This document shows, one piece after another, positions 1 through 12,075 of a DNA stretch of 64,000 nt. The notes under the pieces are model-generated. The model made no database searches. It was given only the letters and a program-made list of their open reading frames with translations, and was not told where the DNA came from. The DNA comes from Eutypella sp. D-1 (lineage: Eukaryota; Ascomycota; Sordariomycetes; Xylariales; Diatrypaceae), in NCBI GenBank assembly GCA_023313575.1, contig JAJTTP010000027.1:310001-374000 (forward strand). Reading direction: 5' to 3'. The position numbers and the translations under genes are program-made. Every line of letters starts with the position of its first letter. Position 1 is the first letter of the stretch.

Positions 1-62
1 GTCCGACTAGCGGAGTTAGCGGGGCTTTGCATGGAATGAGACAGTCAGTGGAGTGAACTTAC

Positions 63-613
63 ATGATACCAACAGTGCCGTTGATGGCGCCGCCAAACAT
101 GCGCCAGAATATCAGCCACGAGAAGCTGTTCGCGAAACCATAGCCCAGACACGAGATGGCGGTACCAAACAACCCCACGATCATGACTCTCTTCCTGCCG
201 CACCAGACGGCGTCGGCGGCCTTGCCCCACATCATGGCAGTTAAAACCTGGGCGCCAGTGAAGGCACCTTGGAGCCACCCCGCCCTTGTCGAGATCTCGG
301 CATCGGAGAGGTGGCTGTTGAGGTGCTTGAGCTGGAAGAAGACGAAGGCCTGTAGCGAGGCTATCTGTAAGAAGTCGACGACTCGGCTAAGGAAGAGGAG
401 AAGGAGTTGGTCCTTCCGTGGAAGGGACATCCAGGTGACAGGGCCATCTCTGGTGGGCTCCGACTTGGACTTAAGCGACTCGCTATCGTACCCGTCGTCG
501 CTACTGGTGTCACTCTCGGCCGGCGGAGGCATCCAGTCTGGTTTACCTTGGGAGGTACGACGAATATGTAATGAATTCATGCCGCGGCTCATGCCACTCG
601 ATGACTCGTCCAT
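63..613 (-). CDS. MFS transporter, N-terminal exon (cut by window edge)
   Basis: This is the first coding exon of a major facilitator superfamily transporter. About 184 residues are visible. A hydrophilic, Ser/Asp-rich cytosolic N-terminus of roughly 75 residues is followed by membrane segments (LLLLFLSRVVDFLQIASLQ, then a second starting near WLQGAFTGAQVLTAM). The MFS loop 2-3 signature appears as WGKAADAVWCGRKRVMIVG, with the conserved Asp and GRKR. A further helix pair follows (GTAISCLGYGF, WLIFWRMFGGAING). The exon ends at position 63 with a GTAAGT donor on the minus strand, so the rest of the gene lies left of the window. The pattern resembles fungal MFS proteins related to yeast YCR023C and plant ZIF1-like carriers; the substrate cannot be inferred. 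The start is the only Met upstream of the disordered N-tail. Confidence 0.85.
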
Positions 614-2781
614 TTTTTCAAAAAAGAGTGTGTTTCAGGAGGGGAACGGGAGACAAATATATTAAATATAAACACATAGATGGAAACATCCGGAGGCACA
701 CACACACATACGCGCAACACGGACCTACCAATACGAAACAAACTGTAGGGTAAGATAAGGTGACATCAAACTAACCCAGATCGAGGGATAAAGATTATAG
801 CAAAGGGCAACTATGCCAAACAATGAGGGGACGGCAACGGGTGCCAAAGGCTGCGGAAGTAGTTTAAAAGTCCCAAAACAGAACGGCAACACGGAAAAGG
901 CGGCAGCGAACGTAAGTGTTTCTAGTGGCAGCTTAAAGAAAGGTATGGGGGTATTAACAGATAGGAAAGGTCGACAGTGATGATACAGTACGTTGTTTCG
1001 GAGACAACTCGCTGACGCGATGTACGTCAGGAGGGTTTCGGGTATCGGTCTTTGCTATGGGCGGCTGTCGATGACGGCGCATTTAAAAAGGGTATTTATT
1101 TATGGAACACTACATCCAACACCTGAACATCACTTTATGTGTATTTCTTGGCTGCATGGGGTGGTGTGGATGGACGGGCTCGGACGGGCCATCATGGTAC
1201 AAACCTTTCTTGTATGTCCCGCCAATGCAACGCAACCTCCCACAGATTTGCAGCCTCATTGGTATTAAGGCAATTCTTGGCTTGCTGGTTTGTTGGCCCG
1301 CCTGCCCTGAGCGGAAAACCCTCCATAAACTACGATCAGCGAAGGCCCGGTTAGCCCCCACCTCCTTTTTTGCTGCTTTTAACTACTAGAATTATTTTAT
1401 CTCCTTCTACGCCTACATAATCAGCCAGTCCGCTAAAGACTAGACGAGACGGGTGGGTGTTCATAGGGCAATCTAGGTTATTGCTATTGTATTAGGGACA
1501 AAGGAAAGGCGGAGAACCTCAAGGATTCTCCTACACGCGCGCTGTACTAGCCAGTATCGTCTACTTTTCTACTATGTATGTAGTAGTGTATACTACTAGG
1601 AAAGTGGGAACTCTTCGGCTGATCTAACACGTCCAGTCGCGCGTTCGCTCGGAAAGAATTCAAATGACCGAAACCCTGATCTTTAGCGATCGATTGGTAT
1701 TGGCTGGCGGGCTGCGCTTCCGGGCTCACACATCCCAAGACATCAGGTTACACATTTGCCTACGGAATAACAAACTAGACCAGGCCTGACCAGGATCATA
1801 TGTCATTCTTCCTGTAAGAGCAAAAGAGCCATTCAACCCTATTTAAGTAAGTGAACACCACCCGAAACTAGACGCGCGGCCGTAATTTTTCGAGACTTCC
1901 AGTTATGTCAATTTAGCGCCTAAAATATCTTGAGCGGTCCCGAAGTCCTTGTTTCCTCTATGCATCATCTATGCATCTACAGTACTCATCTACTCCTCAT
2001 TATCTGATAACTATTCCATTTCTGACCTGAACTCTGGTCCACTCTATGGATGACAGGGCAGGAGGAACTTTTGTGTGATTACGACTGTGGTCTGACATAC
2101 AGATGTATCGACGAGCCACTGGTACCCCGTAAGCCGGTAGCTAGAATTGTCTGGTAACTTTTATCATGTATACAGCAATTGATTCCAGGATGGTACTAAA
2201 GCCGTAATCGACTAAGCCACGTACATGGCAGGTAATGACGCCCATTCGCCCCATTCTCCGGTGCGGGAAAGGGGGCTTGTTTGCCATATACGGAGTACGA
2301 AGGACTGTACTTATTCATTCTGCCATTGAAGCTAGGCACGCTAGTATTATAGAAAATCCAAGAAGCACATGTTCGTATTTGTTCCTATACATATCTTGTA
2401 AGAGTGCGTAGGTTGGCAACCCTACCAAGTCTACCAAGTTGCCATGAAATGCAACCATTTCGCGGTCTTAGCTATGCAGGTCCCCAGCCCAATTACCCCT
2501 AAGCGCATCCCAGATAGTCGGAAGGACGGCACCCAGGTGGTATCGGCCTGTCGCTAGCCTTAGCCCCGGGGCTTTCAGCTCTCGAAGGAAGCAAGCACGT
2601 CAATATTCCATTGTCTTACTCAGGATGACTTGCATTATCCTAACGCAGTTACACGACAATAAATTTATATACTCCTTAATTCTTAATCTTATAAGTACTG
2701 CATCGCATCATCTGTAACAGGAATATAGATAAATGACGCGATGAGCATCTTCGTCGTGTCTGATTGTAGCGGCTGCGTATC
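614..2781. other. Intergenic, no gene seen
   Basis: About 2.2 kb between the divergent MFS and ASST-like genes. Only short, overlapping ORFs under 100 codons occur, with no recognisable domain and no splice-compatible joins. The ASST-proximal end is AT-rich with a TATA-like ATTTATATA around 2662-2671, about 110 bp upstream of the next start codon. A CA-rich run (cacacacacacatac) lies near 698-710. Confidence 0.6.
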
Positions 2782-4686
2782 ATGAATCCAAACCTTCGAT
2801 GGCTTTTCCAGCTCGCCCTCGCAGTCACCGCTCCGCGCGCCGTCCTCGGTGACCCCCCGCCGTTAGTGAACGACTTCGGATTCGATATCGAGGCATACGG
2901 TTTCCATCCCGTACAGAGGTTTAGATCCGTCGGAGTCGAAGCCCCCTTACTCAACATCCTAAAGTCAAGCCCGAAATGCGAATCTTCACTCTACACGATG
3001 ATGTCCCCTCGGGGCGGGGCCGTTGCCCGACCGCAGGTCACGATACTGGATAACGACGGCCACCTGATATGGACAACCCCATGGAAAGACCAGCAGCTAT
3101 ATAACCTCATGGTACAAGAGTATAGGGGAGAGCAATATTTGACGTTCTGGGCCGGAGACGACACCGTGGGGGGCCACGGCGCCGGCAAGGCATACATGGT
3201 CCGTTCTACCACCGCGTACATGCGCATCCCGCACATCCCTGATCCTGCGTACTCACAAGCAGACCAATAGAACTAACTAACTGGTCCACTGGCGATCATA
3301 CAAACAGCTTGACAAAAATTACGAAGTTTTTAGAGTTATCGAAGGCGCAGGCGGGCGCGAAGCCGACCTCCACGATTTCCGGATTACAGAGGAAGGCACG
3401 GCGTTGCTAACCGTATACGAGCTCTACGACCGCGATCTCGGCGAAGTTGGACAGGAGAAAGAAGGGCCCGTTTGGGACTGTATGATTCAGGAGGTGGACA
3501 TCGAGACAGGAGACCTCCTTTTCGAGTGGCGCGCGATGATGTACTATCCCCTAGGAGCCAGTTTCAAGGAATACGACGAAGGCCACGATGGCTCCGGCTG
3601 GGACTACATCCACATGAACAGTATCGACAAGGATTCCAAGGGCAACTATCTGGTCTCGAGCCGGTACACGCATAGCCTGACGTATATCGACGGCCAGAAC
3701 GGCGAGGTTATTTGGATATTAGGCGGGAAGATGAACATGTTCGAGGACCTGTCTGGTGGGAGCGCCACCAGCTTCCGCTACCAGCACGACGCGCGGTGGT
3801 CATCGGACGAGAAGACAATAACTATCTTCGATAACGGCATGTTTGACATGCTGCTAGAAGAAGGTGACGCCCCGACGCGCGGCCTCCGCGTACAGCTTGA
3901 CGAGACGAATATGACGGTCACGCTCGTGGCGGAGTATATCCACCCACACCGCTTCGGCGCTAAGTCGCAGGGCTCACTCCAGCAGCTCTCCAACGGGAAC
4001 GTTCTGCTCGGGTACGGGGACTCGGCCGCCTTCACCGAGTTCAGCTATGACGGCGAGCTGCTGTGCGACACGCACTTCGCACCTGAAAGCCGATACACAT
4101 GGTCGGACGTGCAGTCCTACCGGGTGTACAAGTACGAGTGGCATGGGTGGCCCATGAATCAGCCTGATGCGGCGCTCGCGCAAGGCGCAGATTTCGAGTG
4201 GACCGCGTTTGTGAGCTGGAACGGCGCAACAGAGATCAGACGATGGGTCCTCCAAGGATCCAGGGGCATCAACAACACGGAGGAGCACTGGGAGGACCTC
4301 GACACCGTGCTCAAGACTGGTTTTGAGACGGCAGTCAAACTGAAATATTGGTACCCATCCTACCTAAGATTCGTCGCCAAGGACTCCCAGTCCAAGGTCC
4401 TGGGGATCAGCGCCCCGCTAAACGGCACCGAAGTGGGCACGGTGAGTGTGCACCCTAAAAGCGAATTCCGCTTCCCTCCCCCGCAGGCTGAGAGCATTTC
4501 GTCACTAACTGGGGTTAATAACAGCCATGGGCAACGGGCAACGCCAACATGTTAGAGTACGGCAACGAACTCCACGGAATAGTATTTGCATTTTGCCTGT
4601 TTACTAGTGTAGGGATGGTAGGGCGCATGATCTATATGCGGTGGTTTTCGCGGCGTCATCGTCGCTGGTTACCACGTTGGTCTTGA
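2782..4686 (+). CDS. ASST-family (arylsulfotransferase-like) secreted/membrane protein
   Basis: The model has three exons, 2782..3198, 3308..4441 and 4525..4686, all joined in phase 0, giving 570 residues. Donors are GTCCGT and GTGAGT; acceptors are ACAG. A signal peptide covers residues 1-23 (ending AVLG). The body matches the fungal Arylsulfotran_2 family, a beta-propeller relative of bacterial arylsulfate sulfotransferase: repeated blade motifs such as PQVTILDNDGHLIWTTPW, GDLLFEWRAM, DYIHMNSIDKDSKGNYLVSS, NGEVIWILGG, RYQHDARW and HRFGAKSQGSLQQLSNGNVLLGYG. The last exon adds a membrane helix (IVFAFCLFTSVGMVGRMIY) and a basic tail, suggesting type I membrane anchoring. Without splicing the second exon would read through to 4555 and lose this anchor. 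Actual sulfotransferase activity in fungal members is unproven. It is convergent with a sulfotransferase gene 1 kb away. Confidence 0.85.
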
Positions 4687-5684
4687 AGATCACACATATT
4701 ATACCCGTATAAATTCCTGTCTCTTTCCCAAATCGTATATATTACCCAATAAATACACATATAATACGAAGTTAACACTATGTCATAATGCAAAAAGGGC
4801 TTTTTCCATTGTAACCATATACCTAGGGACGGAAGTTATGAAGATGATAACACCGACAGCAGTAACATAGTACCACATTGCCAAGCCGCCGGTGCGGCCC
4901 TTGATCGCCTGTCAGGCGATTCCTGCTCTATTTAGCCTTGCACTTACGTAGAAGAGCACTTTGTCCTGTTGCCCTCTGCTCCGCGCCACACACACTCTCT
5001 CTGTACTGGACAAGCATGGCAGTACTTACGTAGGTGGGTTTTGGTGTGCGTGTCACGCTGGAACCAGTAACAAAGCAGGCTCTCTTTGATCCGGTTGAAG
5101 TCGGGGAAATTTAGGAGACTAAGAGGACATTGGGGCTGATATTTCTATTTTTGGCAAATGATAAGCAACGAATTATCTCCATTCCGATCAGAGATCGCCC
5201 TCCCGGTTTTTCTTATTGCTTCACGCAAAGGCAGAAAATAAGTGATGCGAGTCAGCTAACATAAAACCTGTAAACGCCTGGATATTATAGCCCACATTCC
5301 ACGTCTACACCTCCGATAGACTCATGCCCACATACCAGCGCTCCTCCGTAACTACTATGACTCAAGCAAAGCTCCTCTTGTATAACCATGAGGTATGCGG
5401 AAAATCATGCCACCCACGCCATGCCATCGCAATATGCACGGCAGCCGAACGGAGCCGAACCGGCCTCCAAGGCCCCTTTAGTTTCCCCTCCCCATTTTTT
5501 CTAAAATGCCAAGCGGACCAGTCTAATCTAATGCAGGAGTGTGAAGTAATGGTAAACAAATAGAAGTTAAGGTATCTGTAACACCAGCCCAAAAGCGACT
5601 AAAGCAAGGTTCTGTTTCGTGTCTTCTTTCCTCTTTTCGGACTCGTGACATACGTAGCACACGGCGCGCTCGCGCTCACGGCTC
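4687..5684. other. Convergent intergenic region
   Basis: The 1 kb between the 3' ends of two convergent genes. It contains AT-rich stretches with AATAAA-like signals near 4740-4770, suitable for 3' end formation of the plus-strand gene, and no ORF worth calling. Confidence 0.5.
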
Positions 5685-6623
5685 TTATTTCCGAAGCGTA
5701 TAGTACTTGTACGCCACATAACCGATAGCGCCGGTGATGGAGGCGTACATGGACCATTGCAGGGCAACGTTGAGGGCCTGGCGCCTGTTGCGCCGGCGCG
5801 ATCGCGACACAAAGTCACGGTTATCGTTGACGTTGGGGAACTTCTCATTGCGGGGTACGGCCACACCGAGGAAGTCGCAGAGCGGCTCCCATCCATCGGA
5901 GACCTTATACTCGAGCAGGCGCTCTGGCGGAACCAGGCTGCGGACCTCCTCGTAGTGCCGCAGGAAGACGTCCTTGCCACGGTTGGGGAAGTCACCCTCG
6001 AAGAACGTGTCGAAGAACTTCTTAAGCATGGGGTAGTACATCCTGGCGGCCCAGTTGACATTAGACAGTGCGCGCAGTTCTGGGTCGGTGGCACGCCAGT
6101 AGACGGTCCGCAGTGTCGATGCATGCCATGTGTCAACGTCGCGGTTTGTGAGCACCACCTTGGCCTCCGGGTAGGCCTCGATAAGCTCCTTAGCGAATGC
6201 GATGGCTGGCCAGTCGCAGACGGCCTGGCAGTGACCCATTAACTTGTCCCAGTCCTCCCGTTCAAACGGCTTGCCGACGCCATCGTATTTGGCCCGCAGC
6301 GCATCCATCCAGAAGAGCGCATCTGGTGGGTTTTCGATCGAGCATGACATCATGTGGTAGGTATCAACGTAGCCGAGCATCTGCATAGCAGCTCGCATAG
6401 CTGTTGTGTAAAACCTGGTCAGCGATTTATGCCAGGCGCTATGGTCGAGAGGTGGTTATCTTGTAGTGGAATACGCACATGCTGTTCCTGTTCGTCCCAG
6501 TCCCAGGATGAGGACTTTCATAGGAACCTTTCGCTTGCATTGTCGGCGGTCAATATCCGTATCGTTGGTGAAGATATCCGTGATCGGTCGCGGGGTGTAT
6601 CTGTCCACGTAAGGGGTCGACAT
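5685..6623 (-). CDS. Sulfotransferase family protein (Sulfotransfer_4-like) with C-terminal membrane helix
   Basis: Two exons, 6479..6623 and 5685..6400, give 286 residues. The intron (donor GTGCGT, acceptor ACAACAG) splits a Ser codon and completes the PAPS 5'-phosphosulfate-binding loop GLGRTGTAS at residues 41-49, which supports both the join and the Met at 6623. Family hallmarks follow: HMMSCSIENPP, a D-rich WDKLMGHCQAVCDWPAIAFAKE segment, PEAKVVLTNRDVDTWHAS (the 3'-phosphate-binding region, with conserved Arg and Ser-like positions) and WEPLCDFLGVAVPRNEKFP. The C-terminus ends in a basic stretch and a single membrane helix (WSMYASITGAIGYVAYKYY), so the enzyme is probably tail-anchored with its catalytic domain in the cytosol. 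The acceptor substrate is unknown. The family is widespread in ascomycetes. Confidence 0.88.
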
Positions 6624-9600
6624 CTTGTTCGATAGAGGGTTTCACTTGATTCAGATAGAAGGAATGGCGGCTAGATAGTCGCGACTGTAGGTATGATATT
6701 ACAAAAAAAGTATAGCAAAAAAGATATGCCCGACAAAGACGACACAAAGAACGAGCGACAGTGGGCGAGAATAAATATCACACTGAGACAGGACCGGAAG
6801 GGACAGTAAGGCAAAGCTCCGTAAGCTGAAGAACGCGTTCAGGGGGCAAAATACGGCAAGAAGCAAAGAAATATACAAAATGGACAGATGGACAAACGTA
6901 CGTAGCTGCGAGATGGACGACAGCTACGTGCAAGACAGGAGAAAAAGTGACCTACTTAGCTAACTACCTACGAGGTACATTGCGCGTGAGACCTAATGCC
7001 GGCTTATTATCTTGTACCAGGCTGTACCTGACGTAGCGAATGTCCTCATTGGAAAATGGTCACCTACTTTTTTTTTCCCTGGTCGTCCCAGTCGTCCAGG
7101 ACCGGGATGATTGGTTTTGTACCTTGGGTACCTGCATAAGAGGATTACTTGTCACTATCCTTATTCAGGGGTAGTAGTCTAGTAGTCTTCTTCGAAAAGA
7201 GCAAGTTGCGAGGCTACCCTCATACTAACGGCTTTAAGGGATGTGGGTAGACTCCACCCAGGCCAGACGGACGGAGTTCGCTACTTGGTAGTCAAGTAGC
7301 CTAGAGGGATGCTAGAGTGCGTAATCCCAATTTGCCAATGCACCTGTGCGCTTCGGGAGCGAAGTGGAGTGGGAGTGCTATGTACCCGGCCGGCAAGCCG
7401 GAAACATAGCGTCAGCTGTTGATCGGACACGTCCTGGCATCCTGAATCTGATCTGCAGTTACGTCGAGAGACCGGAGTCGCGAATGGCGGACCATTTTTG
7501 GCGACGAAGCGACGGTGCTGGGTGTGGTTTCTGGGCAGCTGGGTTGTTTACAGGAGGTGGTATTACCATAGATGTCAGTCAGCTCCACACCAAGGCGCAA
7601 CCACGGGCTTTCCTGTCAGTTGTTTGGTTGTGTTAATTACCCCCAAAGGCGGGAATGACGCGGCTTCGTGGGAAGATCCTCGTTTCAGCCCCCTTTTCTT
7701 TTTCCCCAAAATTGCGAAAAAATGCTTCGATCCTCAAATTCCCATACAGATCCGAGTTATAGGTAATACCTAGGTGGCAGGTTATATTCGCACCGATCCA
7801 ATAAGACGTCGCAGGTCCGGTATAAGGGGAGATTCTGCTCTATCCTTCGCCGATTCCAAGACGTATCGTATGTCTGTTTTGCGAGGGACCCGTCTCGAGG
7901 GCGCGTCGGGATCGTGCAATCATCTCTCTTATCGGGCTCGGAGCGGTACGGTCCTGTTTGCGGTGCTTCTTCTCCGTGTAATCATAGGCGGCCGAACGAG
8001 CGCGGACCATGTCTGATCATCCCCCTAGCAGAACAAGACTGCATTGCATGGTCTCGATATTGTATGCTAAGCAGCTAATAAAACATCGATATGCTCTGGG
8101 TTCCCTGCTTATGGCTTATCGTGCGGGCTTGTTCGTGCGTACGCACGCATTGTTTGACTCCCTCCTGGGGGGTTGCCGCATTCGGATGGTGGGCATCGCG
8201 GAACTACAGTGGACAGGCAGGTGTCGTACGGTATAGAGTTCGTTTGGCACGTATTACGTTGGGGGACCCAGTAACTCGTTCTTCGATTGTCTCGCACGGC
8301 AGATATTATTGATCTGCCACGTTCACTAGGAAGGAGTAGAAATGTCTGACCGGCAGCAATGCAGGTTGAGACAGGTTATATACCAAATAGTCCTTTCTAG
8401 ATGTCATCATCGGCCTCGCAGTTTGCGTCAATACTCAGCTGAGCACGCGATCAGTGCAGCATATGGCACATACCTGAGCTGAAGAAACCCGTTATCCATA
8501 ACAAGCCATACTGTCGTACTGTGGAAATCCGAAGACGGGCAAGACGGGTCAGACAAGATCTTGGCATACTTGTGCTTCCCCAACTTCCTTTCTTTTCTTC
8601 CCATCTTTTTCCCACCAACGCCATGCCAACCCCTACCAACCTTGCCTTGCCCTTGCCCACCATCCCGCAGACTAATTACCGACTAACCCAACCCCCGTCG
8701 TTCTTCAGCAGCCACTCAACCCCCATGCCACTCAGCTTGTGCTTACCTAACGGGGAAGTTATTGATCTAGGGGTGTTCAGGTTTAAAATGATCGACAGAT
8801 CTGCTGCCGAGAGAGGTGGCTACCCATCTACCCACGGCTTCTCACCACCCCAATTCGGCAGGATTATGTGTTCTCACTTCTTGGCAAGTATATCTCAAAC
8901 GACGTTGACAACTCAGGCAGCTCCGAGCAAGCCCCATGATCCCCCGAGTGCCGCGAGATGCGAGGCCATCGGGTGTCGGTATTTCGATGTCCACCCTGCT
9001 GCCAAGACTGTTCTTATTAAGGTCTTTGCGGAAGGTGACGGAAACCAATTACGTCAGGATCTACCGGTAAAAAAGAACGTGCGCCAGAGACATATTAAGC
9101 GCTCGGTATCAAACGAGATCATGGGAACCCAGATACATAGAGATCAGCGAACGCTTCATAAGATAGGGGTTTGCTGATCCCCCTTATGGTATCTGCCTGC
9201 CTCTGCATACTACATTACACGGACGGCCACTCAGCGGTCGGTATAGTTACAGGAAAGAGACGATAGGGCAGCACGCACTGCATAGTAAGCTTTAGCGTTA
9301 GCTCTAGTTATAAGTCCCTCCGGTCGGTTTTTAGAGCGAATAAGGCCTGAAGAACGGATGAGTAGGTCATAGCCTTTAGCGGCGGCCTCTAGGGAGATCA
9401 GCGCCGTTACGCTTGTCGCCTGTCTTCCTGTCATTGGACAACCGCCATACCCAGAAGGGATTTCAATTCCGGCGCGCCAGCACCGGGTGACAAGTGGCAG
9501 GCATACGGGACCGATGGTGCCGTGTTATCTCTCTCCCGGTCATCCCAACGTTGAATAGAGTGCATACATGCGACAGCGGGCCGGCGCTCGCTGTAGTACC

Positions 9601-12075
9601 ACAGCCACTGCTGTCGAAAGTTGAGATAGCCAGAACCGTGCATGTGTACGTGCACGCAGAACGAACCGCCAGTCCGGTTCAGCCTAATCTGGTGCATCCG
9701 GCTGCGTTGCGACGCGACCCAAAACCTTATCTTCAATGGAAAGCCGGATTTAAGGCTTGAGGGGAACACTACGATGAAGCGCATTTTCATGTGATAATCT
9801 CACTGTTTTGCCGCGATGGCCCTGGTTCGTCACCGTGCATGGCCAGGGTTGCAGTTCAACGTAACCTCTTAATCAGAGGCTTTTCGCGTCGGCACCGGCA
9901 GAGGTTCGTTATTGGCAAGACAAGTGAGTGATGGTGCCGATGTGACATTAGGTTATTATTTCAAACCCTTGGGGATGCAAGTAGTCATATAGCTGAATAC
10001 ATTCATGGGATCACATGAAAGGCACGTTCGCGATGATGGTTGGCGCCAGTGAGCGTCCCGAGTGAACATCTCGTAGGAGCGCCTTCTAGGTGCGTCTCGT
10101 AGAGTATTGGGGACAACGCCTGTAGAGATGCAAGGACCGTAACAAAAGCATCGCTAGATTATGACTGCATGTTCCTTCGACGAGTAACGGCTTTCTATAG
10201 TCTTAAGCCTGTGAGCTGTCGTATCATTCCATTCTCAGGGGCCCCTTTTCGCTGCATAGCGCGTAGGTAAGCACTGGTCCCTCATACACTAAAGCATCAA
10301 CATAGGGGCTTCCAAGTGAACTCCCTTCTTCGGGTATGGGGTTTGTCGAGTCGGCTTGACTTGCTGTACACGCAATCAACGCTCCGTGATTCTGATTTTG
10401 CGTCCGGGAACCTCGTACCCTATGACTATCCGTTGGTATCCTATGCGAGACCGTAGGAGACTTTCTGTATTCCGTGACAGTATTTGCTCCTTGGGGAATG
10501 TATATTTCTTATCTATGAGAGAGAGGCGGTTGGCGCACCCGAAGACTCGCTAGTTACAAGCTTGTTTGCTTCACTGCCGTCATCGTGTCGCAAGCGGTAA
10601 CCCTTGAAGTCCTACTTCAAGACCTCCCAACTTCGTCTGGGCTTCGGGGACCAATATTCACCTCGGAGAAGGCTCTAAGTGGACGCCAACGAGCCAGGGT
10701 CGCACAAGTCTATGCCTTTCTTAATCAGTGTAGTCTTTAAGATCTGGCATCCTAGAGTATTCTTAGATGGAGGCTAACAACTATTTCAACTTTGTGCTCG
10801 AGTGCTCATCACGGGACCGTGTTCTATAACGCTCGCATGAGAAGTAAGCTTTGCATTCAGCGCTGTAGCTCAATGCAACAGAGTAGTGATGGCAGATTCA
10901 TTCATGGTGTTTTCAAGGACTAAAGCACCCCTGAAGAGCTCGTAGGAGCCTGTTGTGCTGGAAAGCGTAGATTGCATTTGCCTGTTTTTGAGATGTTGGC
11001 CTCGGATCCAACGTCTGTATTCGCAACTCTTGAGTCAAACGGATCTACTATATCAAAGCTCTAAGCTCCTGACATCCTTTGTTCGCGGTCGCACGGGTTT
11101 CGTTGCTTACCAACCCCTGAATTGACAGTCTTTTGTCCTACTATGTGTTGGATGTTGGTGGTAACAAACAGTGTTGTCAGACCCTGGGGGCAAAGGTCAA
11201 GAAGTCCATGGGACACCGGATCACGTCATTGCACAATTCGACCTGGATTGTTTGCAAACGCGCTGTTTATTCGCCGTTATTCCTCTACCCAAGTCCCATG
11301 GTGGCGACTCTTCTTTCGCTCTGGTCGATTTTCCTATTCCTACTTAATCCTTTCGACAGCGAAAGAACCGCCTTGTCTATGTTTTGGGTCAGATGATCGG
11401 AATTGTGTATATTATGTCTTCCCCGGGCCCCATCCAGATGCTCGACTGACTTCTCATTCCTGTCATATTATTCCCTGCTATTCGATACCGTGTTGGTTTG
11501 TCAAGTACTCCGGCGTGAAAACTCATCCATTCCCCCACCAAAGCTTTCACTATACCGTAGGTGTACAGCTAGTTACACCCTTCTAGGATTCGATTCGATT
11601 AATCGATGCACTGACATGTGACCATCCATACTTGTTTGTAAATTCGGCTCCGGTATCCACCTGGTATACGATTCTCATATCGCATCTGGCCTTCGTTGGT
11701 AGGTATTACATCTATAGACTGATCGATATTTTCCTTAGACGCTACACGATCAAACAAGCAGGACGTCTATGCGTGTTCCTGATTACTAGTAGTTATACTC
11801 GTACATGTGGCATGAACCTACCTCTTAGTGTAGCAACCGTTCACCACCGATCACGGGAACACCAAACGCGCACATCGGCCGCTTCAGATAACGTCATTTT
11901 GTTACACTCGACACTACACCCCGAGTATAAGAATAATAGCTTCGTTCTATTTGGCCTCCCATTCCTCGGGAAAAGTTTCATGATATCAGATTTAACGGCG
12001 CAGCCGACGCTCCTATATCATTCTCGCAAAACCTTTATTCGCCACTGAGCGCCTACCGTACAGCACATCTCCAAC
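6624..12075. other. 5.4 kb region without a convincing gene
   Basis: No ORF here shows a recognisable domain or links to neighbours by sensible introns. The longest open stretch is 8521..9177 (218 codons, Pro/Ser-rich at first, then unrelated in character). Others occur at 11122..11586 and 11632..12048 on the plus strand and at 9231..9434 and 9431..9790 on the minus strand. Composition is mixed, near 48 percent GC by eye, without tandem repeats, long homopolymers, or inverted terminal repeats that I can detect. Palindromic TACCTACGAGGTA-type words occur near 6965. The last few hundred bases presumably hold the promoter of the gene at 12076. It could be a decayed transposon, a lineage-specific region, or contain non-coding RNA. 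Confidence 0.4.

Noticed and set aside
8521..9177. 218-codon plus-strand ORF
   Set aside because: No domain, abrupt change of composition, no plausible partner exons; not called as a gene, though not excluded.
11122..12048. ORFs of 154 and 138 codons upstream of the His-rich gene
   Set aside because: Composition rich in Ser, Tyr, Arg and Cys without periodicity; probably promoter sequence.
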